Of a DNA stretch of 64,000 nucleotides, positions 17,901 through 26,650 are shown in pieces (positions within the stretch are counted from its first letter, which is position 1; each line of letters opens with the position of its first letter). Under the pieces are notes generated by a model. It was not told the origin of the DNA. It saw only the letters and a list, made by a program, of their open reading frames with translations, and did no database searches. This DNA is from Clostridia bacterium. GTDB lineage: Bacteria; Bacillota; Clostridia; UBA1381. The DNA lies in contig JAGBHE010000095.1 of NCBI GenBank assembly GCA_017935675.1, positions 62,001 through 126,000 of the forward strand, in the 5' to 3' direction. The translations under genes and the position numbers were made by a program.

Positions 17901-18957
17901 CTATTTCCGTTATTCCGTCACTATTTTTATTAAGTCCTGTTGTTTCCAGGTCAAAAACAACAAATGTACTGTCGTACGAGACACCGCTGCAATCATATGC
18001 TATTTTCGCGCTGTCATCGACAAGGTACCCTTCCACACCATACAGAACCTTGATTTTTTCATTATTGGAGGATGCTTTCATGCCGTCGGGATATGACTGA
18101 ACAACTCCATGGTCGGTAATTGCAATCGCCTTATGCCCCCAGCTTATGGCTCTGTCAATAAGCTCCTTTGCCGAAGTAACGCCGTCCATCGCCGACATCT
18201 GCGTATGCAAATGAAGCTCAACACGTTTTTCTGGACTGTTATCAGATCTTACAGGTCTGAAATCATCGGTCTGAGCTATTGAATCAGCCGAAATAATAAC
18301 TTCCCTGGCATAATCGTTATACTGTGCGCGTCCCCTGACAATTACAAATGCGCCCTTCTTTATGTGAGCGCTCACATTTTTATATACATCGTCTTCATCT
18401 GTTTTGTTAATAAACAGCTGTACGGAGATTGAATCCTCATAATCAGTTACATCAAATAAAATAAGATGATATTCTTTGTCGTTTTTGCGGCTTTTTATAT
18501 CCTTTGTCTCAACACCGAAAATTTCGCCTCTGAAGACAACTCTGCCCGAATCCTCATTGATTTCACAAATCGGGGTCAGATTGTCACGTATACTTCTCCC
18601 GTAAATCATTTCATTTGCCAGAACGCGATGCATTGTTCTGTGCCTTCTTTCAGAGTGAAAAAGCGGTGCCTGCAAATCGGCATGAGCTGCGCTTTCAGAA
18701 TGTACACTGATATCGGCAGTTTCAGGAATCGCTGTATTTTCAGAGCCTTCAGCAATAAAAGAAATATTTACACTGTCAAGATGATATACTCTTTTAAGCT
18801 CCGAAACAAGCAAATCTGCCGTTGCATCGGGCATTTTACTGCCGAAGGTCAGCCAGACCTTTCTTCGCTGGCGCGATACACACATTTTTTCAACCTGAAT
18901 TTCGCCTATTTCCGGATTTGTAATAAGAGGAAAAATTACATTGATTTTTGGTTTCAT
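14905..18957 (-). CDS. polC: DNA polymerase III alpha subunit, Gram-positive PolC type
   Basis: The replicative polymerase of low-GC Gram-positives, with built-in proofreading. The 1350 residues include an OB-fold region, the start of the PHP domain (VELHLHTQMSAMDGV, about 250), a DEDD exonuclease (FVVFDLETTGLNKNSDG, about 340, ending HRAVDDAAATADVF), a zinc-binding Cys cluster (CPNCKNSEF and KKCPRCGADY) and the polymerase active-site segment EPDIDLNFSGEYQP. ATG 18957 has a GAGG site about 10 bases upstream. An earlier in-frame TTG at 18966 overlaps the ftsY stop but sits too close to that site. Confidence 0.97.
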   Translation of the reverse strand: MKPKINVIFPLITNPEIGEIQVEKMCVSRQRRKVWLTFGSKMPDATADLLVSELKRVYHLDSVNISFIAEGSENTAIPETADISVHSESAAHADLQAPLFHSERRHRTMHRVLANEMIYGRSIRDNLTPICEINEDSGRVVFRGEIFGVETKDIKSRKNDKEYHLILFDVTDYEDSISVQLFINKTDEDDVYKNVSAHIKKGAFVIVRGRAQYNDYAREVIISADSIAQTDDFRPVRSDNSPEKRVELHLHTQMSAMDGVTSAKELIDRAISWGHKAIAITDHGVVQSYPDGMKASSNNEKIKVLYGVEGYLVDDSAKIAYDCSGVSYDSTFVVFDLETTGLNKNSDGITEIGAVKIKNGEVIDNFSTFVNPQRPIPEKITHLTGISDEMVQNAPTTKEILPEFLEFCSGCVLVAQNAGFDTGFIKTACKKYGAEYNYSCLDTLILARCLNPELPNHKLDTLSKHYNVILKNHHRAVDDAAATADVFIKMLEELKEKGIDDLSSVNESFDLRNAAKKNRAHHIILLAKNHQGIRNIYEMVSESHLKYFFRTPRIPKSLLEEKREGLIIGSACEAGELFSALVGGADEDELIKIAEFYDYLEIQPIGNNSYMIRSDEHPNITCDEDLRNLNRKIVELGEKMNKPVVATCDVHFIDPEGANYRKILMHYKGFKDADQQAPLYFRTTEEMLEEFAYLGKEKAYEVVVTNTNLISDMIENVRPIPKEKCPPEIDGAEEGIVNDSHNKAKSIYGDPLPEIVQERLDKELYSITTYGFSVMYRIAQELVRKSLQDGYLVGSRGSVGSSFVAFLSDITEVNSLPPHYICPNCKNSEFILGKDISGCDLPDKKCPRCGADYNKDGHNIPFETFLGFKGDKEPDIDLNFSGEYQPVIHKYTETFFGEGHVFRAGTIGTVAEKTAYGYVRKYSEEKNIPIRNAEMKRLAAGCVGVKRTSGQHPGGIIVVPFKNDIHEFCPIQHPADDVNSNIVTTHFDYHSIDQNLLKLDELGHDDPTVIRMLTDLTGIDPQQIRLDDPDTLSLFTSTDALNLSCDIGTTVGTYGVPEFGTKFVRQMLVDTKPTTFSELVRISGLSHGTDVWLNNAQELIQQNITTLSNAICCRDDIMLYLINQGVDPGHSFKIMESVRKGKGLKPEDVDAMHEAGVPEWYLDSCRKIKYMFPKAHAVAYVTMAFRIAYCKVHYPEAFYIAYFSVRADDFDASIMANGMNIARQAMEDLIEKKKDNSISPKEENLIPILEICIEMYARGINFVRVDLYKSHATDFLQTPEGILPPLNALPGMGENAAKSITEEREKAPFKTREELRIRTGITKTAMEILENNHCLDGIPEKDQVTIFDLQ

Positions 18958-18962
18958 ATCAA

Positions 18963-19874
18963 TCAATCCTCAAATAATGCACGTGAAAAATCAGGTGCAT
19001 TGAATTCCTGAAGGTCATCAATTCCCTCGCCGACACCTATAAATTTCACCGGAATCTGCTGCTCACGCGAAATTGCAACAACAATTCCGCCCTTAGCAGT
19101 ACCGTCAAGCTTTGTAAGAATGATTCCTGTTATGCCCGCAACTTCACCGAAGAGCTTTGCCTGACTGACAGCATTCTGACCCGTAGTCGCATCAAGAACA
19201 AGAAGTATTTCCTTGTCGCTGCCCGGGAGCTCCCTGTCTATCACCCTGCCGATTTTTTCAAGTTCAGCCATCAGATTTTTCTTATTATGAAGTCTTCCGG
19301 CAGTATCACAAATAAGTATGTCGGTTCCCCTCGCCCTTGCAGCATTGCAGGCATCAAAGACAACAGCCGCAGGATCACTGTTTTCCTGATGCTTTATTAT
19401 ATCACAGCTGCTGCGCTCTGCCCAGACGTTTAGCTGGTCTATAGCAGCCGCTCTGAACGTATCGGCAGCCGCAAGAAGAACAGATTTTCCCTGCGATTTA
19501 TAGAAGCTTGCAAGCTTGCCGATGCTTGTTGTTTTTCCGACTCCGTTAACACCGATAACAAGAATAACAGAGGGCTTTGTTGAAAGCTTCATGCCCGTGT
19601 CATTTTCGCACAGAACCGAAGCGATTATTTCCTTAAGCTCCTCCTTAACATCATTACCGTCGGTAATTCTCTTTGTTTTCACTGCATCTCTGAGCTGTTC
19701 GATTATAAATGTTGAGGTTTCAACACCGAGGTCTGCCATTATAAGAGCCTCCTCAAGATTTTCAAACAGTTCATCATCAACCTTTACAAACACCTTAAAA
19801 ACATTATTAACCTGCTCGGAAATTGCGCTTCTTGTTTTTCCGAGTCCTTGCTTTAGCTTATCAAAAAATCCCAT
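18963..19874 (-). CDS. ftsY: Signal recognition particle receptor FtsY
   Basis: The SRP-receptor GTPase that docks ribosome-nascent chain complexes at the membrane. This 303-residue form has the NG domain and essentially no acidic A domain. G motifs are clear: GVNGVGKTTSIGKLA, DTFRAAAIDQL, ILICDTAGRLHNKKNLM and TKLDGTAKGG. It follows smc with a 12-base gap and precedes polC. The smc-ftsY pair is conserved across Firmicutes. Confidence 0.97.
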   Translation of the reverse strand: MGFFDKLKQGLGKTRSAISEQVNNVFKVFVKVDDELFENLEEALIMADLGVETSTFIIEQLRDAVKTKRITDGNDVKEELKEIIASVLCENDTGMKLSTKPSVILVIGVNGVGKTTSIGKLASFYKSQGKSVLLAAADTFRAAAIDQLNVWAERSSCDIIKHQENSDPAAVVFDACNAARARGTDILICDTAGRLHNKKNLMAELEKIGRVIDRELPGSDKEILLVLDATTGQNAVSQAKLFGEVAGITGIILTKLDGTAKGGIVVAISREQQIPVKFIGVGEGIDDLQEFNAPDFSRALFED

Positions 19875-19886
19875 GAACTTCTCCTT

Positions 19887-22800
19887 CTAATCAGCCATTG
19901 TTTCATCAACATCATCCATGTGCAGCGAAAGCAGCTTTGACACTCCTTTTTCCTGCATAGTAACACCATACATTATATTTGCAGCCTCCATTGTACCTCT
20001 GCGGTGAGTTATAACAATAAATTGAGACTGGTCAAGATAATTTTTCAGATACGTTGCAAATCTTGCAACATTAACATCATCAAGAGCAGCATCTATTTCA
20101 TCCAGTATACAGAATGGCGTAGGCTTTACCCTTAGTATTGCAAACAGAAGTGCTATAGCAATAAAAGACTTTTCTCCGCCGGAATAAAGATTAATATTCT
20201 GAAGCCCCTTCCCGGGCAGCTGAACTTCAATTTCTATTCCGCTTTCAAGTATATTTTCAGGGTCCTGAAGATATAATCTTCCGCGTCCTCCGCCGAAAAG
20301 CTCTCTGAACACAAATCCGAAGCTTTCATTTATCGCCGAAAACTGTTCGGAAAAATGCTCCTTCATAAGCTCCTCCATGGAGATTATAATTTTTTCAAGA
20401 TTTTCCTTTGAATCGTCAAGGTCCTTCTTCTGCGCCGAAAGGAAATCATATCTTTCGGAAACATTTTTATATTCCTCAATGGAATCCATGTTTATGCTTC
20501 CGAGAGCTTTTATTTGCCCTTTCAGTTCAGAAAGACGCTTTGACTCCTCCTTTTCGTTTTCCGGTTCCTTAAATCGTTCCTCTGCATCAGAATATGTAAG
20601 CTCATATTCCTCCCATAAACGGTTGATTATGTTTTCTTTTTCCATTGTCAGCTTAACCTGCTTTGAATTTATGCGGGAAAGCTCCTGCTGCAAAGTTATT
20701 AATCTGTCGGTAAGCTCCTTATTTGAGCTTTGGATTTCTTTAAGCCTTGCCACAATAGCTGATTTTTCAACGGTAATCTGCTCGATGCGGGCTTTGATTT
20801 CCTCGCCGGCAGTCTCAAGCTCTTCAGCGTCTTTCAGCTTCTGTTCCTCGCTTAGTATGAGAGCTTCATTTGATTTTTTTATGTCCTCTATATCCTTTTT
20901 CTTCTTCTCGGTCTGTTCCAGAGCTTGCTCCATACCTTCCTTAAAGCTTTTTATCTGACGCGAAAGCTCCTCAATATCACGCCGGACATTAGTAAGCTCA
21001 AGTGTAATATTCATATTTTCTGCTGATATATTCTCTTTTTCCGAAAGAAGCTTCCGGTGCTCCTCCTCAAGAGCCGCACACTTTTCATCGGTATTCTTCT
21101 TTTCAAGCTCAAGACTGCGGATTCCGGACAGAGTTACGGCTATCTGCTCTCCGGTTTCAGAAAGCTTTTCCTCAATAGTCTTAAGCTCATTTTCAAATCC
21201 CTCTTCAGTGCCGCCGCTTCCTCCGATTGCTTCACTGAGATGACGAAGGGTTTCTTCATTTTTAAGCAGCTCATTTTCATACTCTCTCTGCATTTGCAGA
21301 TATGAATCCAATCTTTCCTTCATTCCGTCAAGCTGAGATGTTTCGCGGCTTACATGTTCGGAACGAATCTTCATTGTGCGTTCAATCTCGGCAAGCTGCG
21401 ATCTGAGCGTTTTTATTTCAGCGGCTCTCGATAGAAAACCTCCTGTCTTTCCTGTGCTTCCTCCAGTCATTGAACCGCCTGCGTTCATGATATCGCCTTC
21501 AAGAGTAACAACACGGAATTTGTACGAAAATTTTCTGCTCAGAGCGATTCCGTTATCTATATTATCGACTACTACAACCCTTCCCAGCAGCTGCTTCATT
21601 ATCCCGTCATACTTAGGATTATATTTTATAAGCTCACAGCCGATACCAATAAAGCCGGGGGCTTTGGAAACCTCTCCTATATTGTCAAGGGTTCTGCCAT
21701 TTACCGATGAGACAGGAAGAAAGGTTGCCCTGCCGGAATTTGTTTTTCTTAAGAATGCAATAGCAGCCTTGGCATCCTCCTCAGTCTCAACAATTAAGTT
21801 CTGAGAAGCTGCTCCAAGGGCTGTTTCAACAGCAACCGCGTATTTTGCCGAAGCCTCGACAAGTCCCGCAACCGTACCGTAGATTGAAAGTTTTTTCATT
21901 TCATCAGACCGGAGAATAGTTTTTACGCTTTTTGCGTAGCCCTCATACTCATTTTCCATATCCTCAAGTATACGTCTTTTCGAAGCCTTTGAACGGTATT
22001 CAATCTGAGCGGAATTCTGTTCATCATTCAGACCCTGCAATAACCTGCGCTTTTCAAACATGGAATCATTTTGTTTTTTTATAAGCGCTGTAAGCTTTTC
22101 ATGCTTTTCAGTAAGCGCAGATTTTTTTTCATCAAGCTGTTCAAGCTTAATTTTGGTGCTTTCAATATTACGTTTAAAGCTTTCAAGCTCCTCAGAAATT
22201 GAATTTCTTCTGGATATAAAGCTTTCTCTGAGCTGCTCAATACCTGCAGCCTTAGCTTTTTCCGATGATATGCTGCTGAGTATATCGGTTGCTTCGAAAC
22301 GGAGAAGTGATATTTCCTTATCATTATCAGAAATTTTTTCCCCGATCTCACGCTCATGCGCCTGGGAATCAGACAGTTTTTCGCATAGAGAAATCATTTC
22401 AGCATGCTTTTCTTCAAGTCTGATTTCACCTTCCGCAGCCGCTTGTTTCATATTCGCCGATTTTAATGCTTCATCATTAATTTCATTTTCAAGACGCTGT
22501 ATCATCAATAAATTACTTTGAACAGTGTTCCCGGAAAGAGACGCTTCGTTTTTTAATTCCATTATTTTTGAATGGTTCTCAACAAGCTTTTCGTTTTTCT
22601 CTGCCTGTTCGTCGTCTTTTTGCCTGCTCTGCTCATAGAGCGATGATATTTTCTGTTCTGTATCGCTTTCTTTGCTTCTGATATCCTCTATTTCACCGTT
22701 AACGGAAGCCGCATCTGCATTTACCTTTTCCTCGGTTGCCTCATTGCGTTTAAGGGACAGCATGGAAATATTAATATCAAGAGTTTTGTACTCATCGTAA

Positions 22801-23453
22801 AGGAGAAGATATTTTCTTGCTTTCTCCGATTGATTTTTCAAAGGCCCAAGCTGACCTTCAAGCTCGGCTGCAATATCGCCTATACGGACAAGGTTTTCCT
22901 CAACCTGCACAAGCTTTCGCTCGGATTCCTCTTTTTTATATTTATATTTTGATACTCCGGCAGCCTCCTCAAACAGGTTTCGGCGGTCTTCAGCTTTTGT
23001 TGACAAAATCTGAGCCACACTACCCTGACCTATGATTGAATATCCATCCCTGCCGAGACCTGTATCCATGAACAGCTCGTGAATATCCTTAAGACGGCAA
23101 TTCACCCTGTTTATCTGATATGCGGTTTCGCCGGAACGAAAAACACGGCGGGTAACTATTACTTCATTATAATCAACATTAAAGACACGGTCACTGTTAT
23201 CAAGAACAAGACTCACCTCTGCATAATTCAAGGGTTTTCTTTTTTCCGTTCCGGCAAAAATAACATCCTGCATATTTGAGCCACGCAGTGATTTTGCACT
23301 CATTTCGCCCATAACCCATCGTATGGCATCGGAAATATTGCTTTTCCCGCTTCCGTTCGGTCCGACAACGGCAGTAACACCTCCGCCGAATTCAAGAACG
23401 GTCTTATCAGCAAAGGATTTAAAGCCTTGCAGCTCCAATCTTTTTAAGAACAA
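19887..23453 (-). CDS. smc: Chromosome segregation ATPase SMC
   Basis: SMC forms the condensin ring with ScpA and ScpB. At 1188 residues it is full length. The head has Walker A GPNGSGKSNISDAI near residue 32, the C-terminal signature LYSGGEKSFIAIALLFAI and Walker B CILDEIDAALDD. Two long coiled coils flank a hinge at about 510-680 that includes GGSMTGGSTGKTGG. The start is a TTG at 23453 preceded by GAGGTG at 8 bases; it overlaps the radical SAM gene end by 10 bases, suggesting coupled translation. Confidence 0.97.
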   Translation of the reverse strand: MFLKRLELQGFKSFADKTVLEFGGGVTAVVGPNGSGKSNISDAIRWVMGEMSAKSLRGSNMQDVIFAGTEKRKPLNYAEVSLVLDNSDRVFNVDYNEVIVTRRVFRSGETAYQINRVNCRLKDIHELFMDTGLGRDGYSIIGQGSVAQILSTKAEDRRNLFEEAAGVSKYKYKKEESERKLVQVEENLVRIGDIAAELEGQLGPLKNQSEKARKYLLLYDEYKTLDINISMLSLKRNEATEEKVNADAASVNGEIEDIRSKESDTEQKISSLYEQSRQKDDEQAEKNEKLVENHSKIMELKNEASLSGNTVQSNLLMIQRLENEINDEALKSANMKQAAAEGEIRLEEKHAEMISLCEKLSDSQAHEREIGEKISDNDKEISLLRFEATDILSSISSEKAKAAGIEQLRESFISRRNSISEELESFKRNIESTKIKLEQLDEKKSALTEKHEKLTALIKKQNDSMFEKRRLLQGLNDEQNSAQIEYRSKASKRRILEDMENEYEGYAKSVKTILRSDEMKKLSIYGTVAGLVEASAKYAVAVETALGAASQNLIVETEEDAKAAIAFLRKTNSGRATFLPVSSVNGRTLDNIGEVSKAPGFIGIGCELIKYNPKYDGIMKQLLGRVVVVDNIDNGIALSRKFSYKFRVVTLEGDIMNAGGSMTGGSTGKTGGFLSRAAEIKTLRSQLAEIERTMKIRSEHVSRETSQLDGMKERLDSYLQMQREYENELLKNEETLRHLSEAIGGSGGTEEGFENELKTIEEKLSETGEQIAVTLSGIRSLELEKKNTDEKCAALEEEHRKLLSEKENISAENMNITLELTNVRRDIEELSRQIKSFKEGMEQALEQTEKKKKDIEDIKKSNEALILSEEQKLKDAEELETAGEEIKARIEQITVEKSAIVARLKEIQSSNKELTDRLITLQQELSRINSKQVKLTMEKENIINRLWEEYELTYSDAEERFKEPENEKEESKRLSELKGQIKALGSINMDSIEEYKNVSERYDFLSAQKKDLDDSKENLEKIIISMEELMKEHFSEQFSAINESFGFVFRELFGGGRGRLYLQDPENILESGIEIEVQLPGKGLQNINLYSGGEKSFIAIALLFAILRVKPTPFCILDEIDAALDDVNVARFATYLKNYLDQSQFIVITHRRGTMEAANIMYGVTMQEKGVSKLLSLHMDDVDETMAD

Positions 23454-24463
23454 TCGTTTTTCACCTCAATAACTATTAATTCTCCGCAAGCTGCGGTTTC
23501 ATTGATTTGTGTTTTTAAGCGTATATTTCGTGTATTTTCAAGTCTTTTTCGATTTACGGCATTATGTCCGATAACCTTCGACACTTCCTCCCTGCGGCAG
23601 GCAACTGCTAATGTACAATTTTCAAGACCGTCTGATATTTCAAGCAGTTTTTCATAAAAAATCTCGCTTTCGGTCAACTCACCTATGGCAGGATGAAAGG
23701 GTCCGCCCGTAACAGACGCGCCCGGAGAAATCTCCTCGGTTGTCTGCAGACCCATTCTGATAATTTTAATTTTTTCATTATCAAAAATTCTTTTTATTTT
23801 TACCAGTACAGGCACTGTATCTTCTACTGTCCACGGAATGTATGTTCCACACTGCATCATGCGTTCCAGCTCTGTTCCGCGTATTACAAGTGTAGGATAT
23901 ACACGCACCGCATCAGGTCTGAGATTTGCAATTTTCAGCGCAGTTTCAACAGATTTTTCAGGGGTGTCGCCGGGCAGCCCCGTCATCATCTGAAGACCAA
24001 GCTCAAAGGGGTATTTCTTAATCAGCCCTACAGCATGCACTACATCGGCTGCGGTATGACCGCGGCCGCTTTGTTTCAGCACCTCATCATCCATTGACTG
24101 AACACCAAGCTCAATGGCAGTAACGCCGTAAGACATTAATTCATCAAGTATCTCAACATTAATATAATCGGGTCTTGTTGACAGCCGTATACCGTCAGCC
24201 AAGCCCCGATTAACATATTCATACCCGACAGACAGAAGCTCTCTGCGCTCCGATTTCGGTATGCCGGTAAAGCTTCCGCCGAAAAAAGATATTTCAACAT
24301 TGCCTGACGGTCTGACAGCCTGCAGATAATCATCAATTATTTTCCGTGCCGTCTCTCCGGTAACATTCTGCGTAATTCCCGTAATTTTCTTCTGACTGCA
24401 AAATACACAATCGTGGGGACATCCCATATGGGGAACAAATACAGGAATATTATAATGCTTCAT
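23444..24463 (-). CDS. Radical SAM protein, Elp3-like, function unassigned
   Basis: A 339-residue radical SAM protein. The cluster motif is CPHDCVFC (CxxxCxxC) near residue 15, in the context FVPHMGCPHDCVFCSQKK. The core shows VEISFFGGSFTGIPKSE, LSTRPDYINVEILDEL and VTAIELGVQSMDDEVLKQSGRGH, which resemble the Elp3 catalytic core. No acetyltransferase domain follows. The ATG at 24463 is chosen because the iron-sulfur motif follows at family spacing; it overlaps the rnc end by 14 bases. Genes of this kind commonly sit between rnc and smc in Clostridia. The substrate is unknown. Confidence 0.88.
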   Translation of the reverse strand: MKHYNIPVFVPHMGCPHDCVFCSQKKITGITQNVTGETARKIIDDYLQAVRPSGNVEISFFGGSFTGIPKSERRELLSVGYEYVNRGLADGIRLSTRPDYINVEILDELMSYGVTAIELGVQSMDDEVLKQSGRGHTAADVVHAVGLIKKYPFELGLQMMTGLPGDTPEKSVETALKIANLRPDAVRVYPTLVIRGTELERMMQCGTYIPWTVEDTVPVLVKIKRIFDNEKIKIIRMGLQTTEEISPGASVTGGPFHPAIGELTESEIFYEKLLEISDGLENCTLAVACRREEVSKVIGHNAVNRKRLENTRNIRLKTQINETAACGELIVIEVKNDCS

Positions 24464-25139
24464 TGATAAGTTTTGACACCGCCTGACCTGCCGCGTGCTG
24501 CTCAGCCTCTTTTTTACTGCTGCCGCAGCCGCGTCCCAATTCAGTATCATCGACCATAGCAGCAACGGTGAACTCCTTCATATGATCCTTTCCGGCCTCG
24601 TTAAGTATCACATATGTTACCGTTTTGCCGCCGTTTTGCTGGAGCATCTCCTGAAGCTGGGTTTTATAATCACCAAAGTATTTCTGATGCTCTACAGCCT
24701 CTATTTCGGATTTGAAAAGAGCTGTTATCCATTTTGTTACATTCCTTATTCCGCTGTCAAGATATATTGCGGCAATCAGCGCTTCAAAAGCATCGGAAAC
24801 CACAGAAGCGCGTTTTCTTCCGCCTGTGCGTTCCTCGCCCTTTCCGAGCCTGATAATATTTCCAAGATCTATTTTTTCCGCAATATAATTAAGTGATTGC
24901 TCACATACAAGTGAAGCACGCATCTTCGAAAGACGTCCCTCGTCAATATGACCGAACTTATGAAATAATTTATCACTGATAACAAGACTTAAAATTGAAT
25001 CCCCCAAAAACTCAAGACGCTCATTATTGTCACAATGGTTTTCGTTCGCATAGGAGCTGTGAGTTATTGCTCTCTCAAGCAATGAAGTATTTTTAAACTG
25101 ATACCCGATTTTATTCTGTATTTTTTCCAATTCTACCAT
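24450..25139 (-). CDS. rnc: Ribonuclease III
   Basis: It cleaves double-stranded RNA in rRNA processing and regulation. The 229 residues hold the catalytic domain with signature ERLEFLGDSILSLVIS (about 40-55) and the second acidic motif DAFEALIAAIYLDSG, then a dsRNA-binding domain from DYKTQLQEMLQQNGGK to the end. An AGAGGTG site precedes the ATG. A stable-looking hairpin lies in its leader at 25175-25212. It is the first gene of the rnc-smc-ftsY-polC run after the acpP terminator. Confidence 0.96.
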   Translation of the reverse strand: MVELEKIQNKIGYQFKNTSLLERAITHSSYANENHCDNNERLEFLGDSILSLVISDKLFHKFGHIDEGRLSKMRASLVCEQSLNYIAEKIDLGNIIRLGKGEERTGGRKRASVVSDAFEALIAAIYLDSGIRNVTKWITALFKSEIEAVEHQKYFGDYKTQLQEMLQQNGGKTVTYVILNEAGKDHMKEFTVAAMVDDTELGRGCGSSKKEAEQHAAGQAVSKLINEAL

Positions 25140-25174
25140 TTACCACACCTCTTCAATAATTATCGCTGCTCGTT

Positions 25175-25212
25175 TTTTGAATTTGTTCCGGAAATGCAAA
25201 GCAAATTCAAAA
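25175..25212 (-). other. Hairpin in the rnc leader
   Basis: TTTTGAATTTG (25175-25185) and CAAATTCAAAA (25202-25212) form an 11-bp perfect stem with a 16-nt loop that contains TTCCGGAA. It is not followed by a U tract in either direction that would make it a standard terminator on the minus strand. It begins 35 bases before the rnc ATG. Confidence 0.5.
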
Positions 25213-25230
25213 CATGAGAAGCTGCTTAAT

Positions 25231-25274
25231 AAGAAAACTAAGCTATGTACAATTCACTGCAAACTGCACATAGC
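25231..25274 (-). terminator. Probable terminator after acpP
   Basis: On the minus strand GCTATGTGCA and TGTACATAGC (25274-25265 and 25251-25242) form a 10-bp stem with one G-U pair, followed by a U-rich stretch (TTAGTTTTCTT). It starts 7 bases beyond the acpP stop. Read-through into rnc is likely at some level, as no promoter for rnc is evident. Confidence 0.6.
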
Positions 25275-25281
25275 CGCACAA

Positions 25282-25518
25282 TCAGATGTTCTCTTTTATA
25301 TAGTCTACGGCATCTCCGATAGTAATCATACATTCAGCTTTATCGTCCGGTATTTCAATATCAAACTCCGTTTCAAATCCCATTATTAATTCGACTATAT
25401 CAAGCGAATCCGCTCCAAGATCATCTGCAAAAGAAGTATTGAGAGTAATTGAATTTTCATCTATTCCTAATTGCTCATTGATTACCTTCTTAATGCGTTC
25501 AAACACTCCCACATCCAT
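25282..25518 (-). CDS. acpP: Acyl carrier protein
   Basis: Carries growing acyl chains in fatty acid synthesis. The 78-residue acidic protein has the phosphopantetheine serine in [17 protein letters not shown], about residue 38. The ATG at 25518 lies almost directly on its purine-rich ribosome site (AAGGGGGTGA). A GTG two codons later, at 25512, has more normal spacing and may be the true start. It has its own promoter. The pairing with plsX upstream and rnc downstream is typical of Firmicutes. Confidence 0.95.
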   Translation of the reverse strand: MDVGVFERIKKVINEQLGIDENSITLNTSFADDLGADSLDIVELIMGFETEFDIEIPDDKAECMITIGDAVDYIKENI

Positions 25519-25552
25519 TCACCCCCTTCTTATAGAAAGATAAGTCATAAAT

Positions 25553-25581
25553 AATATATCACATTACAGCCAAAACGTCAA
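25553..25581 (-). promoter_or_regulatory. Promoter of acpP
   Basis: TTGACG (25581-25576) and TATATT (25558-25553) with a 17-nt spacer on the minus strand, about 30 bases before the acpP start. I see no FapR-type operator here. Confidence 0.6.
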
Positions 25582-25642
25582 TATTATTTAAAATCAGAAT
25601 GAATAATTAGGTGATTTAAGCAATGTTTTTTAATTTATATTA

Positions 25643-26644
25643 TCAGTTGTTGCTTTTTTTACCAAGCAACTCTGCAATTTCATCATTGACATTGCCGTTT
25701 ACCCACTTCTGAGCCTGCGCAAGTGCCAAAAACATGCTTCTTTCATCAGAAGCGCCGTGAGCTTTGATTACAGGTCTCTTTATACCGAGAAGCGGCGCTC
25801 CGCCGTATTCACGATAATCAAAGGTTCTCTTAAACTCTTTAAGCTCTCCTGACATAAGAGCTGCGCTTATTTTAGTCTTTACGCTTGCAAGCAGCATACT
25901 CTTGAGATATCCGCTGAGCATTTTAGCTGTTCCCTCAACAGATTTTAAGGCTACATTTCCGACAAAACCATCGCATACTACAACATCAGCACCGTCAAGC
26001 ATAATATCCCTGCCCTCACAGTTCCCCGTAAAATTAATATTTTGTGCTTCGGACAGAAGCTCATATGCTTCCTTTACAAGCTGATTGCCTTTTCCTTCTT
26101 CCTCGCCGTTTGAAAGCAAAGCGACCTTCGGATTTTCTATCTTCATAATTTTCTTCATATAGATATTGCCCATAATCGCAAAGTTATACAAGTCCTCGCT
26201 TCTGCAGTCAATATTTGCACCGCAGTCAAGAAGCAATGTTCCCCCGGAAGCCGAAGGAAGCACGCTTGCAAGAGCCGGTCTTCTTACTCCCCTTATCCTT
26301 CCGACTATCGTAAGTGCCGCAGTCAGAACTGCTCCGGTGCTTCCGGCTGAAACAAGAGCATCGCCCCTGCCGTCCTTCAGCAGCCCGGCAGCTACTGCTA
26401 TTGAGGAATCCTTCTTTGTTCTTACTGCAGACGCAGGCGCTTCCGAGTTGGATATAACCTCAGATGCATGAACAATATGTACTCTGTCGTCTGAATATCC
26501 TTTTGAGTGAATATACTCATTCAGAAGCTTTTCATCGCCGACAAGTATTATCTCGGTATCCAGTTTTTTTGCAGCCGTAAATGCAGCATTTACAGGGACC
26601 TGAGGAGCATTGTCGCCTCCAAAGGCATCAAGTATTATTTTCAT
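25643..26644 (-). CDS. plsX: Phosphate acyltransferase PlsX
   Basis: Makes acyl-phosphate from acyl-ACP for phospholipid synthesis, working with PlsY. The 333-residue soluble protein begins MKIILDAFGGDNAPQVPVNA, typical of the family, and contains VSAGSTGAVLTAAL, LLSNGEEEGKGNQL and VVCDGFVGNVALKSVEG. It starts 6 bases after the MFS gene. acpP follows but has a separate promoter. Confidence 0.96.
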   Translation of the reverse strand: MKIILDAFGGDNAPQVPVNAAFTAAKKLDTEIILVGDEKLLNEYIHSKGYSDDRVHIVHASEVISNSEAPASAVRTKKDSSIAVAAGLLKDGRGDALVSAGSTGAVLTAALTIVGRIRGVRRPALASVLPSASGGTLLLDCGANIDCRSEDLYNFAIMGNIYMKKIMKIENPKVALLSNGEEEGKGNQLVKEAYELLSEAQNINFTGNCEGRDIMLDGADVVVCDGFVGNVALKSVEGTAKMLSGYLKSMLLASVKTKISAALMSGELKEFKRTFDYREYGGAPLLGIKRPVIKAHGASDERSMFLALAQAQKWVNGNVNDEIAELLGKKSNN

Positions 26645-26650
26645 TATGCC

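Noticed and set aside
18958-18966. TTG start for polC overlapping the ftsY stop
   Set aside because: It is only two bases from the GAGGA ribosome site; ATG 18957 has normal spacing and matches the family start better.
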